Notes under the pieces: generated by a model
Seen by the model: the letters and a program-made list of their open reading frames with translations, nothing else
Databases searched by the model: none
What the model was told of the DNA's origin: nothing
Assembly (NCBI GenBank): GCA_964369635.1
Contig: CAYJGN010000005.1
Span: forward strand, 1-59,356
Direction: 5' to 3'
DNA: 59,356 bases
Source: CAYJGN01 sp964369635
GTDB lineage: Bacteria; Bacillota; Clostridia; Oscillospirales; Ruminococcaceae
In this document: in pieces, positions 1 to 8,354 of the stretch
How the letters are laid out: each line of letters opens with the position of its first letter
How positions within the stretch are numbered: the first letter of the stretch is position 1
Translations under genes and position numbers: made by a program

Positions 1-73
1 TCTTCTTGTTTTTCATTGTGTTGTAGTTGCGCTGTTTGCACTCTGTGCAAGCCATAGTAATTTTTACTCTCAT
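1..73 (-). CDS. rpmG: 50S ribosomal protein L33, N-terminal part (runs off the left edge)
   Basis: Component of the large ribosomal subunit. The 24 residues visible read MRVKITMACTECKQRNY followed by NTMKNKK, the typical L33 N-terminus with the first Cys-x-x-Cys pair of the zinc-ribbon form. The ATG at 73 is preceded by an AGAGGTG ribosome binding site about 8 bases upstream. The rest, including the second cysteine pair, lies outside the window. In related bacteria rpmG is followed by secE and nusG, which would be expected to the left. A sigma-A-like promoter lies about 100 bases upstream. Identity is seen directly in the sequence; only the missing C-terminus is unverified. Confidence 0.9.
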   Translation of the reverse strand, partial: MRVKITMACTECKQRNYNTMKNKK

Positions 74-175
74 CTTTCGGCACCTCTCTTTTTTAACTTA
101 AAGACCTATTTTGCCTCCCTCGTATTTGCGTTAAATTTAACACAAAAAAATAAACCTACGAATCGAGGTAATAGT

Positions 176-204
176 ATTTTAGCATAAAGATTATATATAG
201 TCAA
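176..204 (-). promoter_or_regulatory. Predicted sigma-A promoter of rpmG
   Basis: On the minus strand, TTGACT, 17 bases, then TAAAAT preceded by TG (extended -10). It would give a leader of about 95 bases before the rpmG start. The leader contains a CCTCG/CGAGG pair that could fold, but no riboswitch class is recognised. Confidence 0.6.
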
Positions 205-252
205 GCATTATTGCAACTATTTTTATTTTTCGCATATAATTTTATCTAGCAA

Positions 253-281
253 TTGAAAAAACAAGCGTTTTATGATAAAAT
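253..281 (+). promoter_or_regulatory. Predicted sigma-A promoter of the ddl operon
   Basis: TTGAAA, 17-base spacer, TAAAAT. It points into ddl about 150 bases downstream. The 74-429 stretch between rpmG and ddl otherwise contains only AT-rich sequence and the divergent rpmG promoter. Confidence 0.55.
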
Positions 282-429
282 ATTAAGGCTAAACGCAGTT
301 TAATGTAATATCCAAGTTCTACAACTATATAATAATGAATAGTAATAGCTTTTTCAATACCTTTTTTCAGTTTTTTTGAAAATTGCCTTTTCTATCTATA
401 ATTAAAACTATTTTTATGGAGGCGTTATT

Positions 430-1506
430 TTGGCTAAACTTCGCATCGCTGTTATTTTCGGAGGAGTATCTTCCGAGCATGAGGTGTCGCTTATGTCGGC
501 AACTTCTGTTATATCAAACCTACCTCGTGATAAATACGAGGTTATTACCGTTGGAATAACAAAGAAAGGCAGAATGCTCCTCTACCCAGGTGACCCTGCA
601 GCTATCGAGAGTGGCAGTTGGGAGACTGATAGCGACTGCGTACCAACGACCATTTCAGCGGATCGTCGTGTGCATGGTCTTGTAAATATGCTTCCTGATG
701 GCAGCTTTTCAAACCTTAAAATAGATGCTATCTTCCCTGTTTTGCACGGAAAAAACGGCGAAGATGGAACTATACAGGGACTTTGTCAGTTTGCTGGCAT
801 CCCCTGCGTTGGTTGCGGCGCTCTTGCCTCTGCTGTCTGCATGGATAAGGCGGTTGCAAAAACAATGCTCACTGCAGCCGGGATAAATAACACCCCATAC
901 CTTACATTTATTAAATCTGAAACAGATAATTTTGATTTGCTTGAAGATAAAGTTTCAAAGATACTAGGTTATCCTGTTTTTGTGAAACCTGCAAATTCTG
1001 GTAGTAGCGTTGGGGTTAATAAAGCTTCAAACAGCGAAGAGCTAAAAATGGCAATAAATCTTGCAAAAGCGCACGACTCAAAAATACTTATTGAAAAATC
1101 TATAAACTGTCGTGAAATTGAAATTGCCGTTGTTGGAAATAACAACCCATACTGTGGAGAAGCAGGAGAGATTCTCTCTTCAAATGATTTCTACGACTAC
1201 GATGCAAAATACCTTCTCGGCACTTCAAAGACTATTATCCCCGCAGATATCGAACCTTCAATTTGTGAGGAGATTAAAAGGATTGCCATTAAAGCATATA
1301 AAACCCTTGGTTGCGAGGGCTTCTCAAGGGTCGACTTTTTCCTAACTTCCGACAACACAATACTGCTAAATGAGATAAATACTATCCCCGGTTTCACATC
1401 TATCTCGATGTTTCCAAAGATGATTATGGCAACAGGTAAGAGCTACTGTGACCTTTTGGATGAACTTGTAACACTTGCACTTCACAAGGAGGATAGCGGT
1501 AGATGA
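430..1506 (+). CDS. ddl: D-alanine--D-alanine ligase
   Basis: ATP-dependent cytoplasmic ligase making D-Ala-D-Ala for the peptidoglycan stem peptide. The 358 residues match the usual length and show the N-terminal GGVSSEHEVS motif, the ATP-grasp substrate region ending in GKNGEDGTIQG, the KPANSGSSVGV loop near residue 190, and the metal-binding RVDFF...LLNEINTIPGF segment near residues 300-325. The start is TTG at 430, preceded by GGAGG seven to eight bases upstream. The stop overlaps the ATG of murI by four bases (ATGA), so the two wall-precursor genes are translationally coupled and head a four-gene operon. Confidence 0.95.
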   Translation: MAKLRIAVIFGGVSSEHEVSLMSATSVISNLPRDKYEVITVGITKKGRMLLYPGDPAAIESGSWETDSDCVPTTISADRRVHGLVNMLPDGSFSNLKIDAIFPVLHGKNGEDGTIQGLCQFAGIPCVGCGALASAVCMDKAVAKTMLTAAGINNTPYLTFIKSETDNFDLLEDKVSKILGYPVFVKPANSGSSVGVNKASNSEELKMAINLAKAHDSKILIEKSINCREIEIAVVGNNNPYCGEAGEILSSNDFYDYDAKYLLGTSKTIIPADIEPSICEEIKRIAIKAYKTLGCEGFSRVDFFLTSDNTILLNEINTIPGFTSISMFPKMIMATGKSYCDLLDELVTLALHKEDSGR

Positions 1507-2315
1507 ACAAAAAGCCAATTGGGGTTTTCGATTCAGGTCTCGGCGGGCTCACAGCCCTCCGCCAGCTTATAAAACTTTTGCCAAACGAAGATTTTATCTA
1601 CTTTGGCGATACTGGCAGGGTCCCTTACGGCAGTCGAAGCCGTGATACTATCCTAAACTATGCAAGGCAGGATATAGCTTTTCTAAAGTCTATGGACGTT
1701 AAGATGGTTATCGCCGCCTGCGGTACTGTCTGCTCGAATATAGATGATGCTTTTATTAAGTCGGTAGACCTTCCTTTTTTATCGGTTATCGAGCCAACTG
1801 TGACAGCAGCTACAAAAACTTCAAAAAACAAAAATATCGGAGTTATCGCAACAAAAGCAACTATTGCTTCAAATTCCTTTTTGGATGAGATTAAAAGACA
1901 GTGCGAGACTGCAAGCGTTAAAAGCAAAGCTTGTCCGCTTTTTGTACCGATAGTTGAAGATGGGATATTCGATAAAGATAATGAGATAGCAAAAGCCGTT
2001 GTCCGGCTATATCTTGAGGAATTCAAAGAAACAAATATAGATACTCTAATTTTAGGCTGTACCCACTACCCTCTTTTAAAAAGCGTTATTGCGCAGTATC
2101 TTGGCGACTCTGTATCGCTTATCGACAGCGGAGTGGAGGTTGCGAAAAAAGCGGCTGTTATTTTAGAAGAGAGAGACATTTTAAATAAGAGCGCAAAAAA
2201 AGGTAGCTGCCGATTTTTCGTAAGCGATACGACACAAGGGTTTTTAAAAATCGCTTCGATGTTTTTAGATAATAATATAGAAGAAATAACAAAAGTTTCG
2301 GTTACGAACTTTTAG
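1503..2315 (+). CDS. murI: Glutamate racemase
   Basis: Cofactor-independent racemase converting L- to D-glutamate for peptidoglycan. The N-terminal FDSGLGGLTAL motif, the first catalytic cysteine in AACGTVCS and the second in LGCTHYP are all present; 270 residues is normal. The first motif reads ACGT where the classical family has ACNT; I believe this Gly variant occurs in other clostridial MurI proteins, but I could not check. The gene overlaps ddl upstream and is followed 11 bases later by the DUF1934 gene. D-Glu and D-Ala-D-Ala are thus supplied from one transcript. Confidence 0.95.
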   Translation: MNKKPIGVFDSGLGGLTALRQLIKLLPNEDFIYFGDTGRVPYGSRSRDTILNYARQDIAFLKSMDVKMVIAACGTVCSNIDDAFIKSVDLPFLSVIEPTVTAATKTSKNKNIGVIATKATIASNSFLDEIKRQCETASVKSKACPLFVPIVEDGIFDKDNEIAKAVVRLYLEEFKETNIDTLILGCTHYPLLKSVIAQYLGDSVSLIDSGVEVAKKAAVILEERDILNKSAKKGSCRFFVSDTTQGFLKIASMFLDNNIEEITKVSVTNF

Positions 2316-2326
2316 GAGGATTCATT

Positions 2327-2761
2327 TTGAAAAAAAACGTAGTAATCAATATTCGAGGTATTCAAAAGCAGGGCGAGGATAACGACTCAACTGAGCTTAT
2401 AACGATAGGCCATTTCTTTAAAAAGGACGATAAGTATTTTATCGCCTATGAAGAGAGCGATATGAGCGGATTTAAGGGTTGCAACACCGTTGTTTCTATC
2501 GATCAAAAGAAGGTCTCGATGAACAGATATGGTCAGGTGAGAAATACGATAACCGTCGAAAAGGGTGTCCGCCACCAAAACAGATATTCAACTGGGTATG
2601 GTGATATAACAGTTGGCGTTATGGGAAGCGACATACAGCTTGATTTCAACGATAACGGCGGCGAGCTTCATATGACATATACCCTCGATATAAATACTTC
2701 GCTTGCAAGCGAGAATGAAATACACATAACGGTAAAGGAGCAACAGGAGAGAGATGTTTAA
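2327..2761 (+). CDS. DUF1934 domain protein (YwiB-like beta-barrel)
   Basis: A 144-residue protein beginning VVINIRGIQKQGEDNDSTEL, with the alternating beta-strand pattern and the MSRYGQV/VRHQNRYSTGYG-like centre of the DUF1934 family, a calycin-like barrel of unknown function. In Bacillus the homologue ywiB lies directly upstream of argS, as here. The start is TTG at 2327 behind GGAGG with seven bases of spacing. The last eight bases overlap the argS start. Function is not established for the family; conserved coupling to argS is the main clue. Confidence 0.85.
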   Translation: MKKNVVINIRGIQKQGEDNDSTELITIGHFFKKDDKYFIAYEESDMSGFKGCNTVVSIDQKKVSMNRYGQVRNTITVEKGVRHQNRYSTGYGDITVGVMGSDIQLDFNDNGGELHMTYTLDINTSLASENEIHITVKEQQERDV

Positions 2762-4481
2762 CAGGCAGGCAGCAACAGCTGCAGAGATAAAAGATTTAAT
2801 TATAAAAACAGCGGGCGCTCTATATGATATAGAGCTTCCCGATTTTTTGGTGGAAATCCCAGCAGATACAAACAACGGCGATTTCGCCTCAAACTTCGCC
2901 CTCGTTTCAGGACGAGCTATAAAAAAAGCGCCACGCGATATTGCGGCGGAGATTATAGAGAATATCGACTTTAGCGGTAGTAGCATCGAGAGTTGCGAGG
3001 CGGCAGGTCCTGGATTTTTAAACTTCAAAGTGGGAAAGAGCTATTTTGAGGATGTTGTTTTTGATATACTAAAAGAGGGCGAAAAATACGGCAGCTCAGA
3101 CTTCGGCCAAAACGAAAAGGTTATGGTTGAGTTTGTTTCAGCGAACCCAACAGGGCCTATGCATATGGGTAATGCCCGCGGTGGCGCTATCGGCGACAGC
3201 CTTGCTCGTATACTCAGATTTGCAGGATATGATGTTACAACCGAGTTTTATGTAAACGACTTTGGCAACCAGATAGAAAAATTTGGCCTTTCGCTCCAAG
3301 CAAGATACCTCCAGATTATCCATGGTGAGGAGAATATAGAGTTTCCTGAAGATGGATACCATGGCGATGATATCAAAGAGCGCGCAAAGCAGTTTTACAA
3401 GCTTCACGGTGATATATATAAGACAGCAGATGAAAAGACCAGAAAAGATGCTCTAATCACCTTTGCACTACCTCTAAACGTTGAGAAACTTCGCACCGAC
3501 CTACTTCGCTACAAGGTTGAGTTTGACAACTGGTTTTTTGAGAGCTCACTTTATGATAGCGGCGAAGTTGATAAAGTTGTCTCTAAACTCACCGAAAATG
3601 ACCAGACATATAACGTTGAAGGTACTCTATTTTATAAAAACGCCTATAACGTTCAAAAAAGACTTGAGAGAAGTGGAAAAAAGCTTAAAGAAAAAGAGAT
3701 TGATGAGCTTAAAGATGTTGTATTAATACGCGGCAACGGCTTCCCCACCTACTTTGCATCAGATATCGCCTACCACAAAAACAAATTTGTAGATAGAGGG
3801 TTTAAGAGAGTTATAAATATCTGGGGTGCTGACCATCACGGACATGTTGCAAGGATGCAGAGCGCTCTCGACGCAATAGGACTTTGCGGCGATGATCTAA
3901 CAATTATACTTATGCAGATGGTAAGGCTTCTGCGCGACGGCGAAGTTGTTCGCATGAGCAAGAGAACAGGCAAGAGCATAACCCTTGCCGACCTCCTTGA
4001 AGATATCCCGATAGACGCAGCAAGATATTTCTTCACAATGCGCGAACCCTCAAGCCAGATGGACTTTGATCTATCGCTTGCAGTTGAGCAGTCAAGCCAA
4101 AACCCTGTTTATTATGTTCAGTATGCCCATGCTCGAATCTGCTCGATTATAAAAAATCTTCGTGCCCTCGGAAAAGAGATAACCACAACCGACAACCTAA
4201 CTCTATCAACCCTCGGCGACCCGACAGAGATAGAACTAATACGCGCCCTCGCATCATTCCCTCAAACGGTTATAGGCGCAGCACAGGCAAACGATCCATC
4301 TTCGATAACAAGATTTTTATCCGATACAGCCGCCGCTTTCCACAAATTCTACAACGCATGCCAGGTTAAAGGCGATAACGATGAGCTAACTTTAGCACGT
4401 CTATCCCTCTGCCATGCTACCGCAACGGTTATTAAAAATGCGCTGGCACTGCTGAATGTTTCGGCACCTGAGAGTATGTAA
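2754..4481 (+). CDS. argS: Arginyl-tRNA synthetase
   Basis: Class I synthetase charging tRNA-Arg in the cytoplasm. The 575 residues include the N-terminal Add-1 domain, the HIGH-equivalent HMGNARG near residue 140 inside EFVSANPTGPMHMGNARGG, the WGADHHGHVARM segment, a KMSKR-like RMSKRTG near residue 402, and the C-terminal DALR anticodon-binding helical domain with YVQYAHARI. It overlaps the DUF1934 gene by eight bases and ends the ddl operon; a strong symmetrical terminator follows 30 bases after the stop. Confidence 0.97.
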   Translation: MFNRQAATAAEIKDLIIKTAGALYDIELPDFLVEIPADTNNGDFASNFALVSGRAIKKAPRDIAAEIIENIDFSGSSIESCEAAGPGFLNFKVGKSYFEDVVFDILKEGEKYGSSDFGQNEKVMVEFVSANPTGPMHMGNARGGAIGDSLARILRFAGYDVTTEFYVNDFGNQIEKFGLSLQARYLQIIHGEENIEFPEDGYHGDDIKERAKQFYKLHGDIYKTADEKTRKDALITFALPLNVEKLRTDLLRYKVEFDNWFFESSLYDSGEVDKVVSKLTENDQTYNVEGTLFYKNAYNVQKRLERSGKKLKEKEIDELKDVVLIRGNGFPTYFASDIAYHKNKFVDRGFKRVINIWGADHHGHVARMQSALDAIGLCGDDLTIILMQMVRLLRDGEVVRMSKRTGKSITLADLLEDIPIDAARYFFTMREPSSQMDFDLSLAVEQSSQNPVYYVQYAHARICSIIKNLRALGKEITTTDNLTLSTLGDPTEIELIRALASFPQTVIGAAQANDPSSITRFLSDTAAAFHKFYNACQVKGDNDELTLARLSLCHATATVIKNALALLNVSAPESM

Positions 4482-4511
4482 TTATATTTTATATGCAAAA
4501 TAATAATTTAT

Positions 4512-4549
4512 AACAAAAGAGCGATGTGAAATCACATCGCTCTTTTGTT
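4512..4549. terminator. Bidirectional intrinsic terminator between argS and the DUF1349 gene
   Basis: Perfect inverted repeat of 18 bases per arm (AACAAAAGAGCGATGTGA and its complement) with A-rich left and T-rich right flanks, so it can stop transcripts from both convergent units. Confidence 0.9.
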
Positions 4550-4559
4550 ATCTAAACCT

Positions 4560-5174
4560 TTAAACTAAATCAGCATCTGGCTGTTGCCCGCTATGCAACG
4601 CCCATTTGCATTTTGTCATCTTAAATTCAGTAAACACTGCTTTAAACGAGGACTCCTCAGGACTGCAAGCATAAACCCCAAAACTTATAGTTTCCTTTGC
4701 ATTAAATAGATGGCAGATTCTTATCTGCTGATACCGTTTGCCATCATAAGAGTTTTGAATGCAAAAGTCATTTCCTCTGCGGCTTAAGCGAAACCACATT
4801 TCTCGAACCTCTGCTGAAATCTCGCTTGTTGACCAGTCGGAATATCCGTTATTTGTGACAACTGCTCCAAGAAAAGCGGTTTTGGAGTCACCATATTCTA
4901 TTGAAGACTTTATCCAGTTTTCACTATCAAGATATAGTGCAACACCCGCTTGATCAAAATTATGTTTGCTATCAAAATGCACCAAAACTTCAAATGAAAA
5001 CTCCTGCTCATCTGTTTGCAGCTGCAAAACTGGCGCATTATCGTTTCGGAATTTATAATATGTCCTCTGCCATAAATCGGTATGAGGCTCGGTTATTATT
5101 TCTATTTTTTTATCCGTTATAGAATACTGCGCTGGAGCGTTTGTCCATTTTAGTCTTTTAATATCAAATTCCAT
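4560..5174 (-). CDS. DUF1349 domain protein (concanavalin A-like fold)
   Basis: A 204-residue protein of the DUF1349 family, which has a concanavalin A-like lectin/glucanase jelly-roll fold (yeast Ree1-type members were linked to enolase regulation). The family pattern is clear: an early W-TNAP segment, DLWQRTYY, the FSFEVLVHF strand, DQAGVALYLDSENWIKSSIEY, and a C-terminal SFGVYACSPEES stretch. There is no signal peptide, so it is probably cytoplasmic. Substrate unknown. It is the last gene of a minus-strand group with VOC and methyltransferase genes, 11 bases after the VOC stop. Confidence 0.8.
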   Translation of the reverse strand: MEFDIKRLKWTNAPAQYSITDKKIEIITEPHTDLWQRTYYKFRNDNAPVLQLQTDEQEFSFEVLVHFDSKHNFDQAGVALYLDSENWIKSSIEYGDSKTAFLGAVVTNNGYSDWSTSEISAEVREMWFRLSRRGNDFCIQNSYDGKRYQQIRICHLFNAKETISFGVYACSPEESSFKAVFTEFKMTKCKWALHSGQQPDADLV

Positions 5175-5185
5175 AAAAAAACCTC

Positions 5186-5554
5186 TTAAATCAAAATGTT
5201 CTCAATTTTTTGAAACTCCAAAAGATAACCATTTGGCTCATTTATGAAAAATGAGTAGACAGGGAATTTATCGTGCTTTTTCGGTGGAGCTATAGTATCA
5301 GCACCAAGCGCTAAAACCCTTTTGTATTCACTGTCGACCGCCTCTTCGCTATCGCAATTTAGCGATAGACAAAGACCTTTTGGAATTTTGCTCTCATCAT
5401 CTGTTAAAACAAAGCCAAAATGACCTTTTACACAGTCGAAAACAACAAAACTATCATTTCCAAAAACTTTTGACAGTCCAATAACCTCAGTATAAAATTT
5501 TTCTGTTTTTTCTATTGAAACTGTTGGGTAAAAGGCGATATTTGATGTTATCAT
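5186..5554 (-). CDS. VOC family protein (glyoxalase/bleomycin-resistance fold)
   Basis: 122 residues with the beta-alpha-beta-beta-beta arrangement of vicinal-oxygen-chelate proteins: an N-terminal IAFYPTVSIEKTEKFYTEVIGL, a central HFGFVLTD strand, and a C-terminal FFINEPNGYLLEFQKI, where the Glu is the usual metal ligand. Half of a two-module VOC domain, so probably a homodimer. The substrate cannot be told from the sequence. Preceded by AGGAG and sits ten bases after the methyltransferase gene, suggesting co-transcription. Confidence 0.8.
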   Translation of the reverse strand: MITSNIAFYPTVSIEKTEKFYTEVIGLSKVFGNDSFVVFDCVKGHFGFVLTDDESKIPKGLCLSLNCDSEEAVDSEYKRVLALGADTIAPPKKHDKFPVYSFFINEPNGYLLEFQKIENILI

Positions 5555-5564
5555 AATAAAACTC

Positions 5565-6230
5565 CTATATATTCTTAAATATTAAGCAATAGCTATGGTC
5601 ATATCCGTATCCATAATTATCTTTTGGTTTTCCGTTATCCCAGTTTATAATTATCTCTCGTTCAAATTTCAGCACTTCACCAACGCTACTTGCAATATCA
5701 AATGCAAGCGGAGTTACAACATCATCATTGATAACATTGCTAACCTCAATTACAGCCACCGCACCAGTATTCATCTTTTTCTTTATCGATCTGAATATCT
5801 TTTTAAGATCTTCGTGGTAATCTTTATAATTTTGGCCTGTAATCTCATATCCTGCAAAAGGATATTGCGGATGGTTATTTTTGCTCATATATGGAGGTGA
5901 GGTTAAGACGAAATCTATCTTTGGAAGCGAGATATCATCTATATCAAGAGCTGATGCGCAGATAATATTATCTTTATTTTTAACTACCGACTTTATAAAC
6001 TTCGCTCTATCCTCTAAAACCTCGATACCAAATCCTTCTCGTCCAAGCTTTTCAGCTGCCAAAACCGTTGTTGCAAATCCTACAAATGGATCAAAGACAA
6101 CATCCCCCACAGCCGAAAATTCCTCAATGAAAAACAGCGCTAAACTATCTGAAAATCGAACATCATCATCTCTAAACTCACTTGGCATCACAAGACTGTT
6201 TTCTTGCTTTAAATTAATCACTGTTTTCAT
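5565..6230 (-). CDS. Solitary site-specific DNA methyltransferase
   Basis: A 221-residue S-adenosylmethionine-dependent DNA methylase of the N4-cytosine/N6-adenine type. The SAM-binding motif FDPFVG is at residues 46-51 with the following acidic motif (FGIEV), and the catalytic TSPPY is at 110-114, so motif I precedes motif IV. A C-terminal DNNYGYGYDHSY-like stretch closes the fold. The protein is small, with no clear separate target-recognition domain. No restriction endonuclease gene lies nearby, so it looks like an orphan modification enzyme. A hairpin separates it from the phosphoesterase gene upstream, and it has its own AAGGAG site. Confidence 0.85.
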   Translation of the reverse strand: MKTVINLKQENSLVMPSEFRDDDVRFSDSLALFFIEEFSAVGDVVFDPFVGFATTVLAAEKLGREGFGIEVLEDRAKFIKSVVKNKDNIICASALDIDDISLPKIDFVLTSPPYMSKNNHPQYPFAGYEITGQNYKDYHEDLKKIFRSIKKKMNTGAVAVIEVSNVINDDVVTPLAFDIASSVGEVLKFEREIIINWDNGKPKDNYGYGYDHSYCLIFKNI

Positions 6231-6250
6231 AATAAACTCCTTAAAATATT

Positions 6251-6276
6251 AAAAGGCAAATATTCATCTGCCTTTT
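6251..6276 (-). terminator. Probable weak terminator between the phosphoesterase and methyltransferase genes
   Basis: Inverted repeat AAAAGGCA...TGCCTTTT with a ten-base loop, followed on the minus strand by AATATTTTAA. It is short and could be read through. Confidence 0.5.
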
Positions 6277-6282
6277 AAAACT

Positions 6283-6945
6283 CTATTTACCAGCTACAAC
6301 CTCTTTAAAAACAGCTGTAAACTGCGGTGGTATTAGTTTATCTTTATGGTATCTGCCAAAATACCACTGGGTAAATTTAATTTTTTCTCGAACCTGCTCG
6401 AGAAAGGTGGTTATTCTAAGGGTTTCCTCTCTCTCACCGCTCATAATCTTATGGATTTTCGCAGGCGCTATATGGGTTGCGATATAATCGACAGATGAAA
6501 CTCTCGATAGGCTCTCCTCTGCCCTTGCATAGTCCTCATCAGACGGATTGCACTGCGCAAAATATCCAACACCAATCTCTTTATTTGAATATTCATCATC
6601 GAGACCTCCACCAAAGGCGAAAACACTCTGACCATCAATATTATAAATCTCACCGCGCACCGCAATGTAAAGATTTTTTCCAATTTTTCGCGCTTTGCCG
6701 ATATCGGTCTGCGTTATTTCATATCTCTCAAGGATATCAAAGTTCTCATTGCTACCATCTACCGCTAAAATTTTATACTTACTCTTTGATATTTTATCAA
6801 GCAATTTCTTTTCAGCAGGACTCTCATTCCAAAGAAAACCAAAATCCCCACAGATAACAAGGGTATCGCGTTTCCCAAGTTTCTTCATCCCTTTTTCTCG
6901 AAATCTCTCAATATCGCCGTGAAAATCGGCAGAAAAATATATCAT
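6283..6945 (-). CDS. Calcineurin-like metallophosphoesterase, altered active site
   Basis: 220 residues with the order of metallophosphoesterase motifs: DFHGD near residue 7, GDFGFLW near 33, then DGSNEN where DGNHEN is expected, THIAP in place of a THxxP motif, and a C-terminal FGRYHKD where GHxH is typical. The metal ligands Asp and His of the first motif are kept, but the normally catalytic His of GNHE is Asn. Some relatives vary at the GHxH motif, so that change matters less. It could be inactive or use a different mechanism. Its start at 6945 has AGAGGT upstream and follows the metY stop by 15 bases. Confidence 0.75.
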   Translation of the reverse strand: MIYFSADFHGDIERFREKGMKKLGKRDTLVICGDFGFLWNESPAEKKLLDKISKSKYKILAVDGSNENFDILERYEITQTDIGKARKIGKNLYIAVRGEIYNIDGQSVFAFGGGLDDEYSNKEIGVGYFAQCNPSDEDYARAEESLSRVSSVDYIATHIAPAKIHKIMSGEREETLRITTFLEQVREKIKFTQWYFGRYHKDKLIPPQFTAVFKEVVAGK

Positions 6946-6960
6946 CTTTACCTCTTAAAA

Positions 6961-8226
6961 TTAATATGCAGCTGCAAGCGCCTGTTCGATATCAGCTTTA
7001 ATATCCTCAATATCTTCAGCTCCAACTGAAAGTCTTATAGTAGTCTCGGTTATGCCGCAAGCTATAAGCTGCTCTTTGGCTAGCTGGCTATGGGTTGTTG
7101 TTGCAGGATGAATAACCATTGTTCTAACATCTCCAACATTTGCAATTATTCTTATCATCTTTAGCGCATCGCAGAACTTCGCACAGTCCTCTCTGCCGCC
7201 TTTTAGCTCAAATGTCATGATAGCGCCAAAACCATCAAACTGATCAACTGCTATGCTATTATATTTATTGCTTTGAAGTCCTGGGAAATTAACCTTTTTA
7301 ACAGCACTGTGTCCCTCAAGGTATGCTGCAATTTCAAGAGCATTCTGACCTTGTTTTTCCATGCGAAGTGGTAGCGTTTCAAGACCTTGAATCATCATGA
7401 ATGCATTAAATGGAGACATACAAGCCCCAAAATCTCTCATTATAAGGACACGAAGTCTTGTTATAAACTCACTACCCTCGAATGTCTCTGAGAAAACAAC
7501 CCCATGGTATGATGGGTCCGGCTCGTTATATAGCGGGAATTTTTTATTTCCTTTGAACTTAAATTTTCCACTGTCGATAACAACGCCACCCATAACGCCG
7601 CCGTGTCCACCTATATATTTTGTTGCAGAATGGATAACAATATCTGCGCCAAGCTCTATTGGACGAACTACTGCTGGAGTTGTGAAAGTGCTGTCAACAA
7701 TTAGTGGTATATCATATTTTTTTGCAAGATTTGATAGCGCTGCTATATCGGCAACATCCGCATTTGGGTTTCCTATTGTCTCAACAAAAAGCGCTTTAGT
7801 CTTATCAGTTATAGCCGCTTCCCATGCTTTTAGATCATCTACTTGAACAAAGCGAACATCTATACCAAGTCTTTTTAGCGAAACGCCAAACATATTAACA
7901 GCACCGCCATAGATATTAAGCGACGAAACAATCTCATCACCTGCGCATGCAAGATTAAATATAGTTGAGAACATTGCAGCATGTCCTGATGAGAATGCAA
8001 CTGCCGAAACACCACCCTCAAGAGCTGCTATTCTCTTCTCGAAAACATCGTTTGTAGGGTTTGTTAGTCTTGAGTAGATATGTCCTTCCCGTGTTAGCTC
8101 AAATAGACCTGCCGCGTTCTCAGTATTCTCAAGGCTGTATCCCGATGTCATATAAATCGGCGGTACATTGCTCTTTGTTTCATCAGGTGAGTAACCTGCG
8201 TGGATAGCTTTTGTATTGAATTTCAT
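6961..8226 (-). CDS. metY: O-acetylhomoserine sulfhydrylase (Cys/Met metabolism PLP enzyme)
   Basis: PLP enzyme that makes homocysteine from O-acetylhomoserine and sulfide in methionine synthesis. 421 residues fits MetY rather than shorter MetB/MetC proteins (about 380-400). Visible features are YSRLTNPTNDVFEKRIAALE at the N-terminus, the PLP-ring stack, and the lysine motif HSATKYIGGHG near residue 200, with the C-terminal LRLSVGAEDIEDI. The ATG at 8226 follows GAGGAG. The 113 bases upstream are shared with the divergent PBP-like gene and are too short for a SAM riboswitch; none is seen. Confidence 0.9.
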   Translation of the reverse strand: MKFNTKAIHAGYSPDETKSNVPPIYMTSGYSLENTENAAGLFELTREGHIYSRLTNPTNDVFEKRIAALEGGVSAVAFSSGHAAMFSTIFNLACAGDEIVSSLNIYGGAVNMFGVSLKRLGIDVRFVQVDDLKAWEAAITDKTKALFVETIGNPNADVADIAALSNLAKKYDIPLIVDSTFTTPAVVRPIELGADIVIHSATKYIGGHGGVMGGVVIDSGKFKFKGNKKFPLYNEPDPSYHGVVFSETFEGSEFITRLRVLIMRDFGACMSPFNAFMMIQGLETLPLRMEKQGQNALEIAAYLEGHSAVKKVNFPGLQSNKYNSIAVDQFDGFGAIMTFELKGGREDCAKFCDALKMIRIIANVGDVRTMVIHPATTTHSQLAKEQLIACGITETTIRLSVGAEDIEDIKADIEQALAAAY

Positions 8227-8354
8227 ATTTACTCCTCTTTTCTTATTCGGATTTTTTTGCTATAATGTTATCTGACAAAATAAATTAATAAATTTTGCCT
8301 ATCATAAATGAGTATAACATATAACTTTTCAAAAAAAAAGTGGAGAGATTGATT

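Noticed and set aside
1658..2026. Long antisense frame within murI
   Set aside because: It has no ribosome binding site or family features and is covered by a certain gene on the other strand.
1503..2315. MurI active-site change ACNT to ACGT as a sign of inactivity
   Set aside because: Both catalytic cysteines and all other motifs are intact, and I believe this variant occurs in other clostridial MurI proteins.
8227..8339. SAM riboswitch in front of metY
   Set aside because: The gap is 113 bases, shared with a divergent gene, and lacks the conserved S-box helices.
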